A stretch of DNA of 64,000 bases, taken from Microstegium vimineum. Taxonomy: Eukaryota > Streptophyta > Magnoliopsida > Poales > Poaceae. The notes below the pieces were generated by a model. The model was not told the DNA's origin. It was given only the letters and a program-made list of their open reading frames with translations, and did not search any database. Below are positions 1-12,600 of the stretch, in pieces (position 1 is the stretch's first letter; every line of letters starts with the position of its first letter). The stretch covers positions 25,874,723 to 25,938,722 of the forward strand of contig CM039119.1 in assembly GCA_022036555.1 (NCBI GenBank), in the 5' to 3' direction. Position numbers and translations under genes: made by a program.

Positions 1-1177
1 TTAAAATGAGCATTTTAGAAGCATTGGAAATTGAGTGGCAATTCTGTAAATAGGATTTTCTTTTTATTTTCGAAATAAAACAAAACAGAAAGGGAAGTAC
101 GTCTTTCAGCAGAGAAGACGTGATCTCAGATTACGCCAAGGGATGGCGGGTTCAGACTTAAAAAGGTGCGGGGTTTCTTTTATAAAAAATGTCGGCCGAA
201 AGGGTATGAGGCTCTGTGGTCCACCCGATTTCAGATGAGCGGCCAAGATTAGAAGGGAGAGGGGTAGGGCGGCGCACGGTGGCCGGAGACAGGGGCGCGG
301 TGGCGCCATGGCTGGAGATGGGCGGCGCAGAGCAATCCGCCGCCTCGGTGCACTATTTTCGACGCTGAAAGGACCGAGAGAGAGAGGGGAGAACGGCGAA
401 CACTACCGCAGGGCTGGTTCTTCCGATTGCGCGCGAGGGTGAGCTGCTCACAGCGGAGAGGCGGCTCTGCATTGCCGGCGGGTGCGGACAGGGTCCAAGC
501 AGATGGGACAGAGGGAATGGAGAGGGAGAGCGAGTTCCTGGGGGCTTTCTTACCGACACGCGAAGCTCGGGGAGCAGAAAGGCGGAGCGGAGGTGCTCGG
601 TGGCAGAGAGACGACGGTGGCGGTTCTGCTCAGCATGCGTCGAGAGGGCGGGGTGAGGGCGGTGTGGCGTTGGGCGCTGCTTAAATAGCCCGGAGGCATA
701 GCTGTGAAGGAAAGGGGGATCACCGCGGCGTCAATCGCGCTCGGCAGAACGGAAGGCGTCCACGCGGGATGGAAAACGGCGGCGCCAGAAAGGAAAGGAG
801 GGAAGGAGGAAGAAGGAAAGGAAGGTGGGGTGTGCTGGGAAAGGAGGGGGGGAAGGAGGGGCCTGCTGGGCTGGGCCGAGGGAAAAGCCTGCGGGCCAAA
901 AGGAAGAAAGAGAGAGAGAAGGGAAAAATGTATTTCTTTTTTTTTAATTTTCCAGAATTCAAATCATTTTCAAAACTCCAAATGAAATCAAGTTTGAATT
1001 TTGAAAGAGCAATACAAAATTCTATGCACCAGCATGTATGCAACAAAAGAGTTTCTACTTGTGATAGTTTTATTTTATGAAATTGTAATTATTTTCCCTA
1101 GGTTTTAATGCCCACCAAAAATGCATTTCAGTTACTTTTAATCTATTTTGAAAAATGCAAATTTTAGGGTGTTACAA
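1..1177 (+). repeat. LTR-like sequence, 3' part
   Basis: A GC-rich block (250-900) followed by an AT-rich tail ending TTAGGGTGTTACA near 1177, the form of the 3' end of many grass Ty3-gypsy LTRs. No coding frame longer than chance is convincing here and no primer-binding site follows, so it may be a solo LTR running in from the left. Weakly supported. Confidence 0.35.
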
Positions 1178-1644
1178 CGGTGGGCGTCGGACCAAGTGTT
1201 CGAAGGCCTGGTGCTCACTGCATGGTTTTAGGAAGCTGGTGAAAGCGTTGGACTAAAGGCTCCGGACCTTGTGCTTTGGTCCGAAAGTCATGACAGGGTG
1301 GTCCGAATGTCCTTTGAGAAGCGTTGGACCAAAGGCACCGGACCTTGTGGTATGGTCCGGAGGTCTTGACAGAGTGGTCCGACGGTTGCTGTTTTCGCGT
1401 GTTTTGGCTTGGGTTCTTGCCTCTTCTCGTAGGGGTTGAGAACTTGGTTTTCAGGGTTTCCGGTGAATTTTCCTCCACTGCCGGTGAGCTCTCATTTCTC
1501 CGTTTTCAGGTTTTGGATATGTTTTGCCTCTCTCAAGTGACCCTATTTTGACTTTCTTAGCTTTTGGTCATTTGGAGAAGCTTTAGCTTGTGGCTCAAAT
1601 CTGAAATGCACTTGTGTTGACAATGCACTCATCAAGGGGGAGAT
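1178..1644 (+). repeat. Sirevirus-like non-coding segment with GGTCC-type inverted motifs and polypurine tract
   Basis: Contains many copies of GGTCCGA, GGACCA and CCGGACC (1190-1390), then a stretch (1405-1490) that resembles the 3' end of the adjacent LTR (compare 3300-3390). It ends in AAGGGGGAGAT (1634-1644), a Sirevirus-type polypurine tract that immediately precedes the LTR at 1645. Confidence 0.5.
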
Positions 1645-3504
1645 TGCGAACACATGGTGGATAAGTACCCATGTATGTTCAGTTTTGTGATGAGTGATCG
1701 TCCAACACTTGAGTGTTTCAGTTTGAGTGGCTTGAACTAACCTTTGCGAAAGAAAATGTGTGCCTGTCTATCGGCTTGTGGTGTGCAGGTGCTATGCCCG
1801 GAGACAGTGGTCAATGGCGTGGAGAAGGTCGAGTAGAGGCTTGCCGTGCCGATGGACTGAGAGCGGTGAAGGGCGGAAGCGGACTCGGACTGAGGGACCA
1901 TGGGCGCCGGCGGACTAGTTGTGGTGGCTAGTACTTGGCATTGGCGAGTGCGTGAAGACATGGCGGTACACCGAGTCGACCGAGTCAAGACGGCGGACGA
2001 GCGGGTCGAGCGGAGGCTCATGAGACTCGGAGTCTGACCGGGCGAGGACAACGTGGCTCGAGTCGAGCAGTTTGGTGGTTTGGGCCACATACAAAACCAC
2101 CGGTAGACGGTTTCTGAGTTTGGGCCACAAAACTCGGGGTTCGGTAGTTGAGCCCAAAGCTACCGGTGGCGGGTTTCGTGGGTTTGGGCCTCAAAACCCG
2201 GGCGGAGTTTCCAAGGAAGCGGGGATGGCACGTGGCAGAATCCTGGAGGTTGCATCGAGGCGACGACAACTCCTGGCAGGAAGCGGGGCCGTCCATTCAA
2301 ATCGAGGAAGATATTTTCCGGAGCTTGGACTATAATGCTTAGGCTAGGTAGTTCACTCATGTATCTAGGGGGGTTTTGGGAAATAGCCAAAGCCCGTTAA
2401 GTAGGGGATGAAGGGGTATCCCTCATCCCACCTCTTGAATACTTCTCATTTTCCCCAACTCTCTCTCTCTCTAACCTCTCTCTAGTTCATGAGGGCCCTA
2501 GGTTGATTTCCCCAACCTTTGTAAGAACTCGTGAATCTTTTGGTGTGAATCGGAGGCCTTACCCTCCGTAAGCCATGGTTAGTTCGATTTCATGATCGTG
2601 TCCCTTGTTTGCTTATGTTCTTCGCATTTTGCTTTTTGCCCCTCTTTGATCCCGAGATGAGATCTTCTGTTTGGGAGTAGCCCTTGCAAATCCGTTTGAA
2701 TCAAGTTGTTCGTACTCGTGATGAGCATCTTTGCACCGAAGGGTTTCACCTAAAACCTCACGAGCACATAGATCGGGCTAATTCTTTGCATCGTTCTTCG
2801 TTTCTTGAATTCTCCCTGAATTTCCCCTCTTCCCATTAATCCGATCCAAATTGAGGGATGATTTCTTCGGGATAGCTCCCCAACTGCACTAGGATGATGC
2901 CTACAAAGTTTGGTTGCAGTTGGTGATCATTTGGTTGGGATTTGGGAAGATTTGGCGGAGAAAACGACAGTTTTTGTGTTCCTATGCTCTGTTCGTGAGC
3001 GTCGGACGCTGCACCGGACGCTCGGCGTCTTTGCGTCGGACGCTAGGGCCTAAGTCACCCAGCGTCTATCGCCTCTCCGTTCTGCGTTTGTTTGTTTGGC
3101 GCCGGACGCTCCTCAGCGTCCGTTGGTTACACGTCGGACGCGTCCGACGCCTCGTCCCTGGAAATCTACCGAGAGGGCTCTCTGGAGGCCCGACGGACGC
3201 TTGCCCAAGCGTCCGTTGCCCTTCCTCCAGCGTCCGACGCCCTTCTCCTGAGCGTCCGTTGCCCTGCCTCTAGTGTCTGACGCCTAGTCTCTTCTCTATT
3301 TTGCTTTGAGTTCTTGCCTCTTTTCAATAGGGGTCGAGAACTTTTGGTTTCGGGTTTCTAGTGAGTTTTTCTCCACTGTCGGGGCCCTAGTTTGAGCACC
3401 CATCAACTGGGTTTGGTTTTTGGGAAGAGTGGCCCAAATATTTCAAGAGAAATTTGAGGCTCCCATTCACCCCCCCCCCTCTGGTCGCCGTTCTCGGTCC
3501 TTCA
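1645..3504 (+). repeat. Sirevirus-like copia LTR, 1.86 kb
   Basis: Starts TGCGAACACATGG just after a polypurine tract and ends CGGTCCTTCA just before a tRNA-Met primer-binding site. A C-run followed by CTCT near the end (about 3470) is shared with the two other Sirevirus-like LTRs here. Bases 3000-3280 are packed with GCGTCGGACGC/GCGTCCGACGC palindromes. A related LTR lies inverted at 7260-9014. Confidence 0.75.
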
Positions 3505-3506
3505 TA

Positions 3507-3521
3507 TGGTATCAGAGCCGG
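3507..3521 (+). other. Primer-binding site
   Basis: TGGTATCAGAGCCGG complements the 3' end of initiator tRNA-Met, as in Ty1-copia elements, two bases after the LTR. Confidence 0.8.
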
Positions 3522-3566
3522 TTAAGGATCATTCCACTTACATAGTTCTTGATCCACGAAGGCGAC

Positions 3567-3690
3567 ATGGAGCGAGGTGTTGGCAAACCTCCGTTTTTCG
3601 ATGGAACGAACTTCTCCTACTAGAAGGTGCGCATGTCCGCCTATCTACAAGGAGTCGATTCGAACATTTGGGAGATTTGTGAGAATGAGC
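3567..3690 (+). pseudogene. Copia gag start, truncated
   Basis: ATG at 3567 opens a typical copia gag N-terminus (GKPPFFDGTNFSY, then a TAG where Trp is usual, then KVRMSAYLQGVD). About 40 codons in, the frame runs straight into a second copy of the LTR 3' end. The rest of gag and all of pol are deleted. Confidence 0.65.
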
Positions 3691-3796
3691 ACCCATCAAC
3701 TGGGTTTGGTTTTTGGGAAGAGTGGCCCGAATATTTCAAGAGAAATTTGAGGCTCTCATTCACCCCCCTTCTGGTCGCCGTTCTCGGTCCTTCACT
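3687..3796 (+). repeat. Second copy of LTR 3' end
   Basis: Bases from GAGCACCCATCAACTGGG to CGGTCCTTCAC repeat 3394-3505 with few changes. Together with the gag start this leaves LTR, 180 bp of internal DNA and LTR tail, the remains of a large internal deletion. Confidence 0.7.
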
Positions 3797-5345
3797 GGCA
3801 CTGCTCTTGGTGTATCTATTGTGTCTAGTCCTGTCCTTTCTACTCTCCCAGTTTCGTCATCCTTTGATGTTGATTTTAATTTTTTTTGATATCCCCGACT
3901 TATCTTTCTCTTAGTCGGTGGCCCAATTTAAGAAAGCTCTTCGTTAATTTTCCTTTCTATATGAATTTTCGTGATTGTTGTCCTTTGCTTCAATGGTCTG
4001 GGTTGTTTTATTGTAGTCCTCCTATGGATGTCTCTTCTTCTTCCCAGACTCTAGATCCTGAAAAGATAGTGCGGGCTTCTATTGATGGTAAATTTCTTTC
4101 TTTTGTTCTTTTTGCTTTCTTTCCTTTTATGATATTTGTCCCTAAATGGGGTTGTTGTGCAATGTTGAAGTTTCTCTGAGTGATATTGAGCCAAAAACTA
4201 AGGAGCCGAGTTGTGGAATCCTGGTGTCTTCTTCCTAGGTTCTGGCTGGCCCTGTTGGTGCTTTGCAACTTTCCAAGTTGTTTCCGGTGGATGTTATTGA
4301 AGCGAGTACATAGGTAGCCTCCGTGGCTGATCGGTTGTTTCACCTTGTCTCACTACCCTTTCAATGACTACTGGAGTGATTGATGCTTCTCAACTTGGTC
4401 GCATTGACCGAGTTAGTAGGCTGCTCGCTTCTTGGGATTATTTTTTCGGAGCGTATGGTGTTGAGCTCAAGATACATTTTTTCTTTCTGTTTTTGGCTTA
4501 TATTTGTGCTTCTTGTTTTTCTTTCATGTTGTTTTCTTTGTAGGCTCTCTATCAAGACCATGATATTTTGTTTGGTCCTCAAGAAGAGAGATCTGCTAGT
4601 CTTATTAAGGCTAGCCTTAAAAAGGCTGAATCTGAGTTGTCTCGGGTTTAGGTTGAGTTAGCTCAGGAAAAGGAGCTCCATAAATCTGCGGAAGCTATTG
4701 CTGCTTCTGAAATCACTGATTTGAAAGCCAAACTTGCTGGTTAGTTTTTAATCTGCTCTTGCCTCCTTTATTCATCTGTTCTTCTTCTGAATTTGCTTTT
4801 TTCTTGGAGCCGCCGATCGTCAGTGGCAGGTTTGGAGGAAGGATAAGCAAGCGATGACTGAGACGCTTTGGTCGTCCGAAAACAGAGTTGAGACTATAAC
4901 TGTTGAAGAAACTTTGAAAGAAGCCCATGATTTGTTTGCTCAAGCTCAATTGATTTGGTCTGATGCTGACCGTGATAGTGTTCAGGCGATGAAGTCAGTT
5001 CAAGATTTACAGGGAAAGTTGATAGCTACTCGTGAACAGTTTAAGACATTGTGTGAAGCTGTTAAGCCTATAATTGCTGTTGTTTGCCACCCGGGGGATG
5101 GTGGTGATGGGCTTAAGAGCATAATTCTAGTGTTGTGTACCTGATTTCAAGAATTTGTGAGGGGTGGCTTCCATTGATGCATTAACAATGTTATCTCTTT
5201 TGTCCGAGTTGTTCCCCTAGAGTCCCTCTTCATCATATTCTCAAAGAGTCAACGGATGTCGAGCTCCTGGCGAGGTGGGATGAGGTGAAGATTGAGCTTG
5301 ATGGTCTGTCTGGTTAGCTTCTTGATCAGTTGAATGTGCTTCCTA
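3797..5345 (+). pseudogene. Decayed intron-containing transposon-type gene with coiled-coil exons
   Basis: Short coding-like exons on the plus strand are separated by T-rich, intron-like spacers: 4555-4740 (SASLIKASLKKAESELSRV, one TAG, then VELAQEKELHKSAEAIAASE), 4814-5140 (DKQAMTETLWSSENRVETIT to IATREQFKTLCEAVKPIIAV) and about 5200-5340. The heptad-rich, charged composition resembles the coiled-coil proteins annotated in grasses as putative gypsy-type transposon proteins; exact family not established. Stops and frame changes make it non-functional. Confidence 0.4.
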
Positions 5346-5862
5346 CTTCACTTTAAACTTTTGTTCTGTCAAACAGTCATGGCCCTGTGTTGGGCTTGTA
5401 ATATATATTTGGTACACTTTCTATTTAAGGTATAATCAGGCTTCATCTTGAATTTGTCATATCCTCTTGATTGACGTGATGTCGAGTTGCTCTGATTTTG
5501 TTATATTCTCTTGATTGTTGTGATGCCAAGTTGACCTTGTTGTAGTGTCTGATTTTGCTCATTGTGATGCTTCTCTTCTGATTGCTTTATTCGTACTTGA
5601 ATGAATGAATTTTTTCTGTTGACTTTGCCGATGATATTATCGGATTTGATTTCCGAGTTGTATTCTGAGTTTTGCCACTATTGGGGCATCTTTTTTTGTT
5701 CTCCTGGTTCTGTGGGTTGTTTGATGCATCTTGTTCATCTTGGGGCAAATTTCACCCGATTTTCTTGTTCTTCTGATATGTTTGTTGAATTTGCCACTCT
5801 TGGGGCGTAGTCGGTTAGTTTGGTGTTCTGCTTTTGATCTTTCGAGTTGTAGAATTCATGTT

Positions 5863-6050
5863 AGACTGTGCCACTCATGGTGCAATGCAGTCGACTTGTA
5901 GATATCGTCCCAGACTGTGCCGCTCATAGTGCAAAGCAGTCGGTTTATAGATTTTTTGTCAGACTATGCCGCTCATAGGGCAATGCAGTCGACTTGTAGT
6001 TGTTGTGTCAGACTATGCCGCTCTTGGTGCAATGCAGTCGACCATGTGTG
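5863..6050 (+). repeat. Four-copy 49-bp tandem repeat
   Basis: Units begin at 5863, 5912, 5961 and 6010, each AGACTRTGCC plus GCAATGCAGTCGACTTGTAG with a few differences; the period is exactly 49. Looser relatives with TGCCACT..TTGGGGC occur at 5675-5815. Confidence 0.85.
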
Positions 6051-6479
6051 TTAGATTTTACTTAAACATTTTCTCTGGATTAAGTAAATGTCTCTCACTA
6101 AATCAAATGCATATGCAATAAGATATGACCTAGTGGCACTTGATAACCATAATCATAAGCAAGTTCTCCCTTCTTGATAATATGACTATCTATCCTAAAT
6201 GTGATCACACTCTCTATAGTGTCTTGATCACAAAACCGAAAATGACTCTTATCTTATACCTTTGTCTTGAGTCCATTTTCATTTCCTCTTTCCTTCTTCC
6301 AAATTGGAGCTTCTCCATCATCACCATGATCCATTGAGCTCCATCACTTGGCTTGTACCAACCTATCTCATATATATACTTAGAGACAAATAGGTTAGCA
6401 TAATTAAGGTTTCATCAATTACACAAAACCAAACATAGGCTTTCAGGCACTCCTTCCCATACACAAATTCAGGCGAAAC

Positions 6480-7095
6480 CAAAGATACAAATGCTCACTT
6501 ACTGTGGAGGACTCGAACCGAAAACATCGAAAGCGGAGCTCTCAGCCCCTAGGGGAAAGAGGTAAAAGCTCAAGAAAAAATACTTGTGAGAACTAGTCTC
6601 AAAAGTACTTCATCAAGTCTGCTGCATGAATACAAATCCAACACAAGTAGAGTGCTCCACACACGTCCCCCGCCTCGACATGTGTCACCATGTCCTCGAC
6701 CGCCTGAGCACCAAGTCCTCTTGAGCCTTCCCGCTCGACTCGCTTGCCCACCGTCTTTACTTGGTCAACACGGTCTACTCCATGTCTTCTCGCACTTTGT
6801 CGATGAAAGTGCTAGCCACCGCGGCTAGTCCTCCGGCCCTCCGGTCCATCAGTCCAAGCCTCACATCTGCCCTTCGCCACTCCCAATCCATCGGCACGAC
6901 ACGTCTCTACTTGACCGTCACCTTGCCATTGACTACCGCCTCCGGACTCGACACCTCCACAACACAAACCAAGAGACATGCGCACTCCTACTTTCACCGT
7001 ATGCTTAGAATAACACGCTCAACCTAAAATGCGTCATGTTGGCAATCACTCATTATACAACAAAACATCATGGGCACATATCAACCATGGGTTTG
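6480..7095 (-). repeat. Internally deleted Sirevirus-like LTR fragment, inverted
   Basis: On the minus strand, about 7095-6660 matches the first part of the 1645 LTR (compare 1645-1930). It then jumps at about 6650 to LTR 3'-region sequence that is also present at 7320-7450. Confidence 0.55.
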
Positions 7096-7129
7096 TAGTT
7101 AGCCAGTGTGAACTAGTTGTGGTGTGTTC

Positions 7130-7211
7130 TTTTCAGACTTTGGAGAGTTTGCTTTTGGGGCTTGAATTTGGGAAGTAGTGGCCCGAATATTTCGCCGTTT
7201 TGGTCCTTCAC
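7130..7211 (+). repeat. Sirevirus-like LTR tail, plus orientation
   Basis: TTGGGAAGTAGTGGCCCGAATATTTC followed by TTTTGGTCCTTCAC matches the end of the 1645-3504 LTR (3422-3505) but lies between two LTR pieces of opposite orientation. A rearrangement scar. Confidence 0.55.
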
Positions 7212-7259
7212 AACCCCAACAAGCAAACATATAAGATCGATAAGATCATGAACCTAGAG

Positions 7260-9014
7260 AAGGTGGATACCTTTGGTGATGACCAAGAGGTACAATAGAT
7301 CTACCAAAAGCTGGGAGCTCGACTCGAAACTCCGATGTGAAGCTCTCAACCTCTAGAGAGAACAGGTAAGAGCCCACCTAAAAATATTTGTGAGAACTAG
7401 TTTCAAAAGTAACTCATCAAATCTGTTGCGTGAATACAAATCTAACGCAACAAGCAGAACTTGATTCGATGTCCGAACAAAGAAAAAGCTGCGGGCAAAA
7501 TAGCAGGTTACTAAATAGCATTGGACGTTGTCATGCACACAAGCAGCCACCGTGCACGCGTCCGGTGAGACTACACCAAAAAAAACTACTACAAACCAAG
7601 TCCACCGGACTCTAGACCACTGAGACCAGAGCATCTAGTCGCAGCGTCCGTTGTGACTGGCTATTCGAGCAACACTCACCGAACGCGTCTGGTGCAACCT
7701 GCTGCGTCCGATGCCAGCGTCCAGTGCTTCCGACAGCATCGCGAATCACCCAAAAATCACCAAAATCTCTTTCGCTTCAACTCCGATTGATCCCAAATTT
7801 TGTGAGAAGGCTCGAGGTAGATATGGATCTACTGTAAAAAGATCATAGCCTTTTTTCCCTCACAAATTTCGGTAAAAATCTGAGATAACGAGTGGAAACT
7901 AAGAGAAACACGAAACAAGCCTGATCTACATCCTCACCCCAAAATAGATCTATTCCTTTGGTGAATACCTTCACAAGGAATCACAGCACATTCTCCAACA
8001 AACGGATCACAAAAGATCAAGCATGGAAAGAGATCGAGGAAAAACAAGATCAGGAAAAACCAAAGAACGCAAAGAACAACAACACAATTGCTTCACGAAT
8101 CGAATCTCGGAGGACACGAGGAGGTTAAAGCCTCCATTCCCGATCAACAAGTTCAAGTAGCACAAATGATTCACCAAATCATTTGTGGACCTCAAACAAG
8201 AAGAACTAGAGGAAGAGGAAACCTAGGAGAGATCGGTGGGAGGAAGTAATGGCAAAATGCAAGAGCTGAGGGACTTAGAGTCCCATCATCCTTATTTATT
8301 GGAGTCTATTGGACATTTCCAAATAGCCCCCGATACATGAGAGAACCACCTATTGTGATCCAACTCTCCTAAATCTTCTTCTCCATATTCATCCGACGGT
8401 GCCGCTTCCTGCCTGGACTTGTCGTCGCCTCGACGCAACCTCCAGGATTCCCTGACGTGCCATCCCCGCTTGCTCGGAAGCTTCGCTAGGGTTTTGAGGT
8501 CCAAACCCGTAAACCGGCCACCGATGGTTTTGAGGCCCAAACCACCAAACCGCTCCACGAGTAGTGTACTCCATACGCGTCCCACGCACTCGACACTGCC
8601 ACCGCGTCCTTGACCGCTCGAGCGCCAAGTCCTTTGGAGCCTTCTCGCTCTACTTGCTCGCCCGCGGTCTTGACTTGGTCAACATAGTCACCTCCATGTC
8701 TTCTCACACTTGTCGATGCCCCAAGTGTCAGCAACCGCGGCTAGTCCTCTGGCCCTTTGGTCTCTCAATCCAAGTCTTAAGTCCGCCCTTCACCGCTCCT
8801 AGTCCATCGTCATGACCCGTATCTACTTGACCTTCACGTCACCATTGACTACCGCCTCCGAGCTCAACACCTGCGCAACACAAGCCAAGAGACATACCGA
8901 ACACTGCTTTCACAGATGGTTAGATCAGCACGCTCAACCTGAAATAGTTTCATGTTGGCAATACACTCATCATAAAACTGAACTACAAGGGTACTTATCC
9001 ATCATGTGTTCGCA
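7260..9014 (-). repeat. Sirevirus-like LTR, inverted
   Basis: On the minus strand it starts TGCGAACACATGATGG at 9014 and follows the 1645-3504 LTR in order, with clear matches at 8330-8560 to 2100-2340. It includes GCGTCC motifs at 7640-7735. The 3' end is rearranged. It is diverged from the plus-strand LTR and carries no coding sequence. Confidence 0.65.
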
Positions 9015-9206
9015 AGGTCATAATAATCTTGGAACATCATTAATCACCAAAACCTCTAGGGACCTAGATGCTACCTACTACGTCTAAAAAAGGCCAGACC
9101 TTCGAGTTAGAGCATTATCAAAAATATTTTTCTTTAAATTGGTTGCTGCAATGTGAAATCGACTTTCATTCTCTTTTCTCTCTCTTAACTATTCAATTAG
9201 GTACGA

Positions 9207-9353
9207 CTCCATCCGTTCCAAATTATAAGTTGTTTTAAGTTTTTTTGGTACATCTATTTTGCTATGAATCTAGGTATAATAATATGTCTAAATACGTAGG
9301 AAAATGGATAAAAAAACTCGTAAAAACTTATAATTTGGAATGTAGGGAGCACT
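9207..9353. mobile_element. Stowaway-like MITE
   Basis: About 147 bp with imperfect terminal inverted repeats: CTCCATCCGTTCCAAATTAT at the left, and ATAATTTGGAATGTAGGGAG at the right. This end sequence (CTCCCTCCGTYCCAAATTA) is typical of grass Stowaway/Mariner MITEs. Confidence 0.75.
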
Positions 9354-9659
9354 ACACTAGTGCTGCTTTTAGATGGGCACTCACAATTGCCCCATTGATC
9401 TATAAATAGAAGCAAAGATAGAATTCAAATATTTTGTATTCTCTACTCCATATCTGAAAATTAAAAATAAAACTTCCTGTTACTCTCATCTTTATGTTCA
9501 TCTTGTGCTCTATGTATGTGCAGTTGTACACTGATAGAACGATATTTCAATAGCTCCATTTTAGTGGTATGTGTGCTGTACTGTGCTTCCTTTTTCTACC
9601 CTTTCTCTTGCATGCGCTACTGCATCCTTCTCACTGATATCTTAAAATTAGTGTTTGTT

Positions 9660-12600
9660 CAACATCAACATCAACATCAACAAAGCCTGTAGTCCCAAGC
9701 AAGTTGGGGTAGGCTAGAGTTGAAACCCAACAAGATACCCAAGTCATGGTTCCGGCACTTCAATAGCTGCTTTCCAGGCAATCCTATCCAAACATAGATC
9801 TCTAGATATATCCCAAGCTTTTAAATCTCTATTCACCGCCTCCACCCATGTCAACTTCTGCCTTCCTCTGCCTCTCCTTATATTATTAGCTTGGCTTGGG
9901 ACTCCACACCCACAGCGCACTGGTGCATCTGGCGGTCTCCTCTGGATATGGCCAAATCATCTCAACCGATGTTGGACAAGCTTTTCTTCAATTGGTGCCA
10001 CCCCTAGGCGATCACGTATATCATCATTCCGCACTCGATCCATTCTTGTGTGACCACAGATCCAACGCAACATGCGCATTTCTGCAACACTCATTTGTTG
10101 AACATGTCGTGCCTTTGTGGGCCAACATTCGGCTCCATACAACATTGCAGGTCTAATTGATGTCCTATAGAACTTGCCTTTTAGCTTTTGGGGTACCCTC
10201 TTGTCACATAGAATGCCAGAAGCTTGACGCCACTTGATCCACCCTACTTTGATTCTATGGCTAACGACTGCATCAATATCTCCATCTCTTTGTAGCACGA
10301 CTTGACCTTCCAAACTCACATCTCCCTCATCCTGAGTCGTTGTGCTAAAGTCGCATTTCATATACTTGGTTTTAGTCCGACTTAGTCTAAAACCTTTAGA
10401 CTCAAGGGTCTGCCGCCACAGCTCAAGTTTCCTATTTACTCCCGCCAAGCTTTCATCAACTAACACTACATCATCGGCGAAGAGCATGCACCAAGGGATG
10501 TCCCCTTGAATGTCCCTTGTAATCTCGTCCATTACCAAGGCAAAGAGATACTGGCTCAAGGCTGACCCTTGATGAAGCCCAATTCTAATCGGGAAGTAAT
10601 CAGTATTACCATCATTGGTTCGAACGCTAGTCACAACATTGTTGTACATGTCCTTGATGAGGGTCACGTACTTTGTTGGGACTTTATGTCTATCCAAAGC
10701 CCACCACATAACATTTCTTGGTATCTTGTCATAAGCTTTCTCCAAGTCAATGAAAACCATATGTAGGTCCTTCTTTTGCTCTCTAAATCGCTCCATAACT
10801 TGTCTTAACAAGAAGATTGCTTCTGTGGTTGACCTTCCAGGCATGAAGCCAAATTGGTTGGTAGATACTCGTGTCCTTCTTCGCAGGCGGTGCTCGATGA
10901 CTCTCTCCCATAGCTTCATAGTGTGGTTCATCAACTTAATCCCACGATAGTTATTACAACTCTGGATGTCACCCTTGTTCTTGTAGATTGGTACCAAAGT
11001 GCTTCTTCTCCACTCCTCAGGCATCTTGTTCGATTGGAAGATATTATTGAACATCTTGGTTAGCCATACTATAGCTATATCCCCAAGGCATCTCCACACC
11101 TTGATTGGAATACCATCCGGGCCCATCGCTTTGCTCCCTTTCATCCTTTTCAACGCTTCTCTAACCTCCAATTCTTGAATCCTCCGCTCAAAGCGCCTGT
11201 TGTTGTCATCAAACGAGTCGACCAACTGAACAGGGGAGTTCTCGTTCTCCCCATTGAAAAATTTGTCAAAATACTCTTGCCATCTTTGTCTGATCTCATC
11301 CTCTTTCACCAAGAGTTGCTCCCTCTCATCCTTAATGCACTTGACTTGAGTAAAGTCCCTCGTCTTCCTATCACGAGTCCTAGCCATCCTATAGATGTCC
11401 TTTTCTCCTTCCTTCGTATCAAGACGCTTGTACAAATCTTCATAAGCACGTCCCTTTGCCTCCGCCACTGCCCGTTTTGCAGCCTTCTTTGCCACCTTAT
11501 ACTTCTCTATGTTATCTGCACTCCGGTCCTGGAACAAGCTCTTATAGCCTTCCTTCTTCTCCTTAATTGCCTTTTGAACATCCCCATTCCACCATCCAAG
11601 TGTCTTTCATAGCGCATCCACTTCCTTTGGTCACACCTAGCACCTCTGCAGCAACCTTTCGAACGTATGTCGCATCTTCTCCCACATATTGTTGGCGTCA
11701 CCTTCGTCCTTCCACGGGCCCTCTTCATAACTCTTGCCTTGAAGACCTTTGATGTCTCCCCTTCTAAATTCCACCACTTTGTCCTTGCAATCTTGGCTTG
11801 TTTAGCCCTACAAGTTTGCATCAGAAAGCGGAAGTCAGCCACCACTAGCTTGTGCTGAGACACCACACATTCCCCAGGTATCACCTTACAATCCACGCAA
11901 GCACGTTTATCTCCCCTTCTTGCAAGGACAAAGTCAATCTGACTGCAGGACAAGCCACTACTAAAGGTCACTAAGTGGGACTCTCGCTTTTGGAAGAAAG
12001 TGTTTGCTACCATCATATCAAAAGCTGTAGCAAAGTCTAGGATATCCTCTCCCTCCTGGTTCCTTCTTCCGAAACCAAAACCTCCATATGCTGCCTCGTA
12101 ACCTGTACTAGATGCGCCTACATGGCCATTAAGGTCCCCTCCAATGAAGAGCTTCTCGCTACTTGGTACAGCCTTGACTATGCCATCCAAATCCTCCCAA
12201 AATTGCCTCTTAGCACACTCATCAAGGCCTACTTGGGGAGCATACGCACTAATAACGTTTAAGACTAAATCACTAATGACAAGTTTAACTAAGATAATCC
12301 TATCTCCTTGCCTTTTCACCTCCACCACACCACCTTGTAGGCTCTTATCGATCAAAACTCCGACTCCATTTCTACTCGAAGTTGTCCCTATGTATCATAG
12401 CTTGAAGCCTGTATTGTCCACCTCCTTCGCCTTTTGACCCTTCCTTTTGGTCTCTTGAACGCACAAGATATTTACACGCCTCCTAACCATAGTGTAAACT
12501 AGCTCTCTTAACCTACCCGTGAGGGACCCAACATTCCAGCTACCTAAACGGATCTTGGTTGGTTCGACTAGCTTCCTTACCCTTCGCACCTGCCGAGGGA

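Noticed and set aside
427..1080. Several overlapping open frames of 70-110 codons in GC-rich DNA near the left edge
   Set aside because: They are Arg/Gly/Glu-rich low-complexity frames open on both strands, with no motif, and lie in LTR-like sequence.
5863..6050. Regular repeats considered as a CRISPR-like array
   Set aside because: There are no unique spacers: the full 49-bp unit repeats. The genome is plant nuclear.
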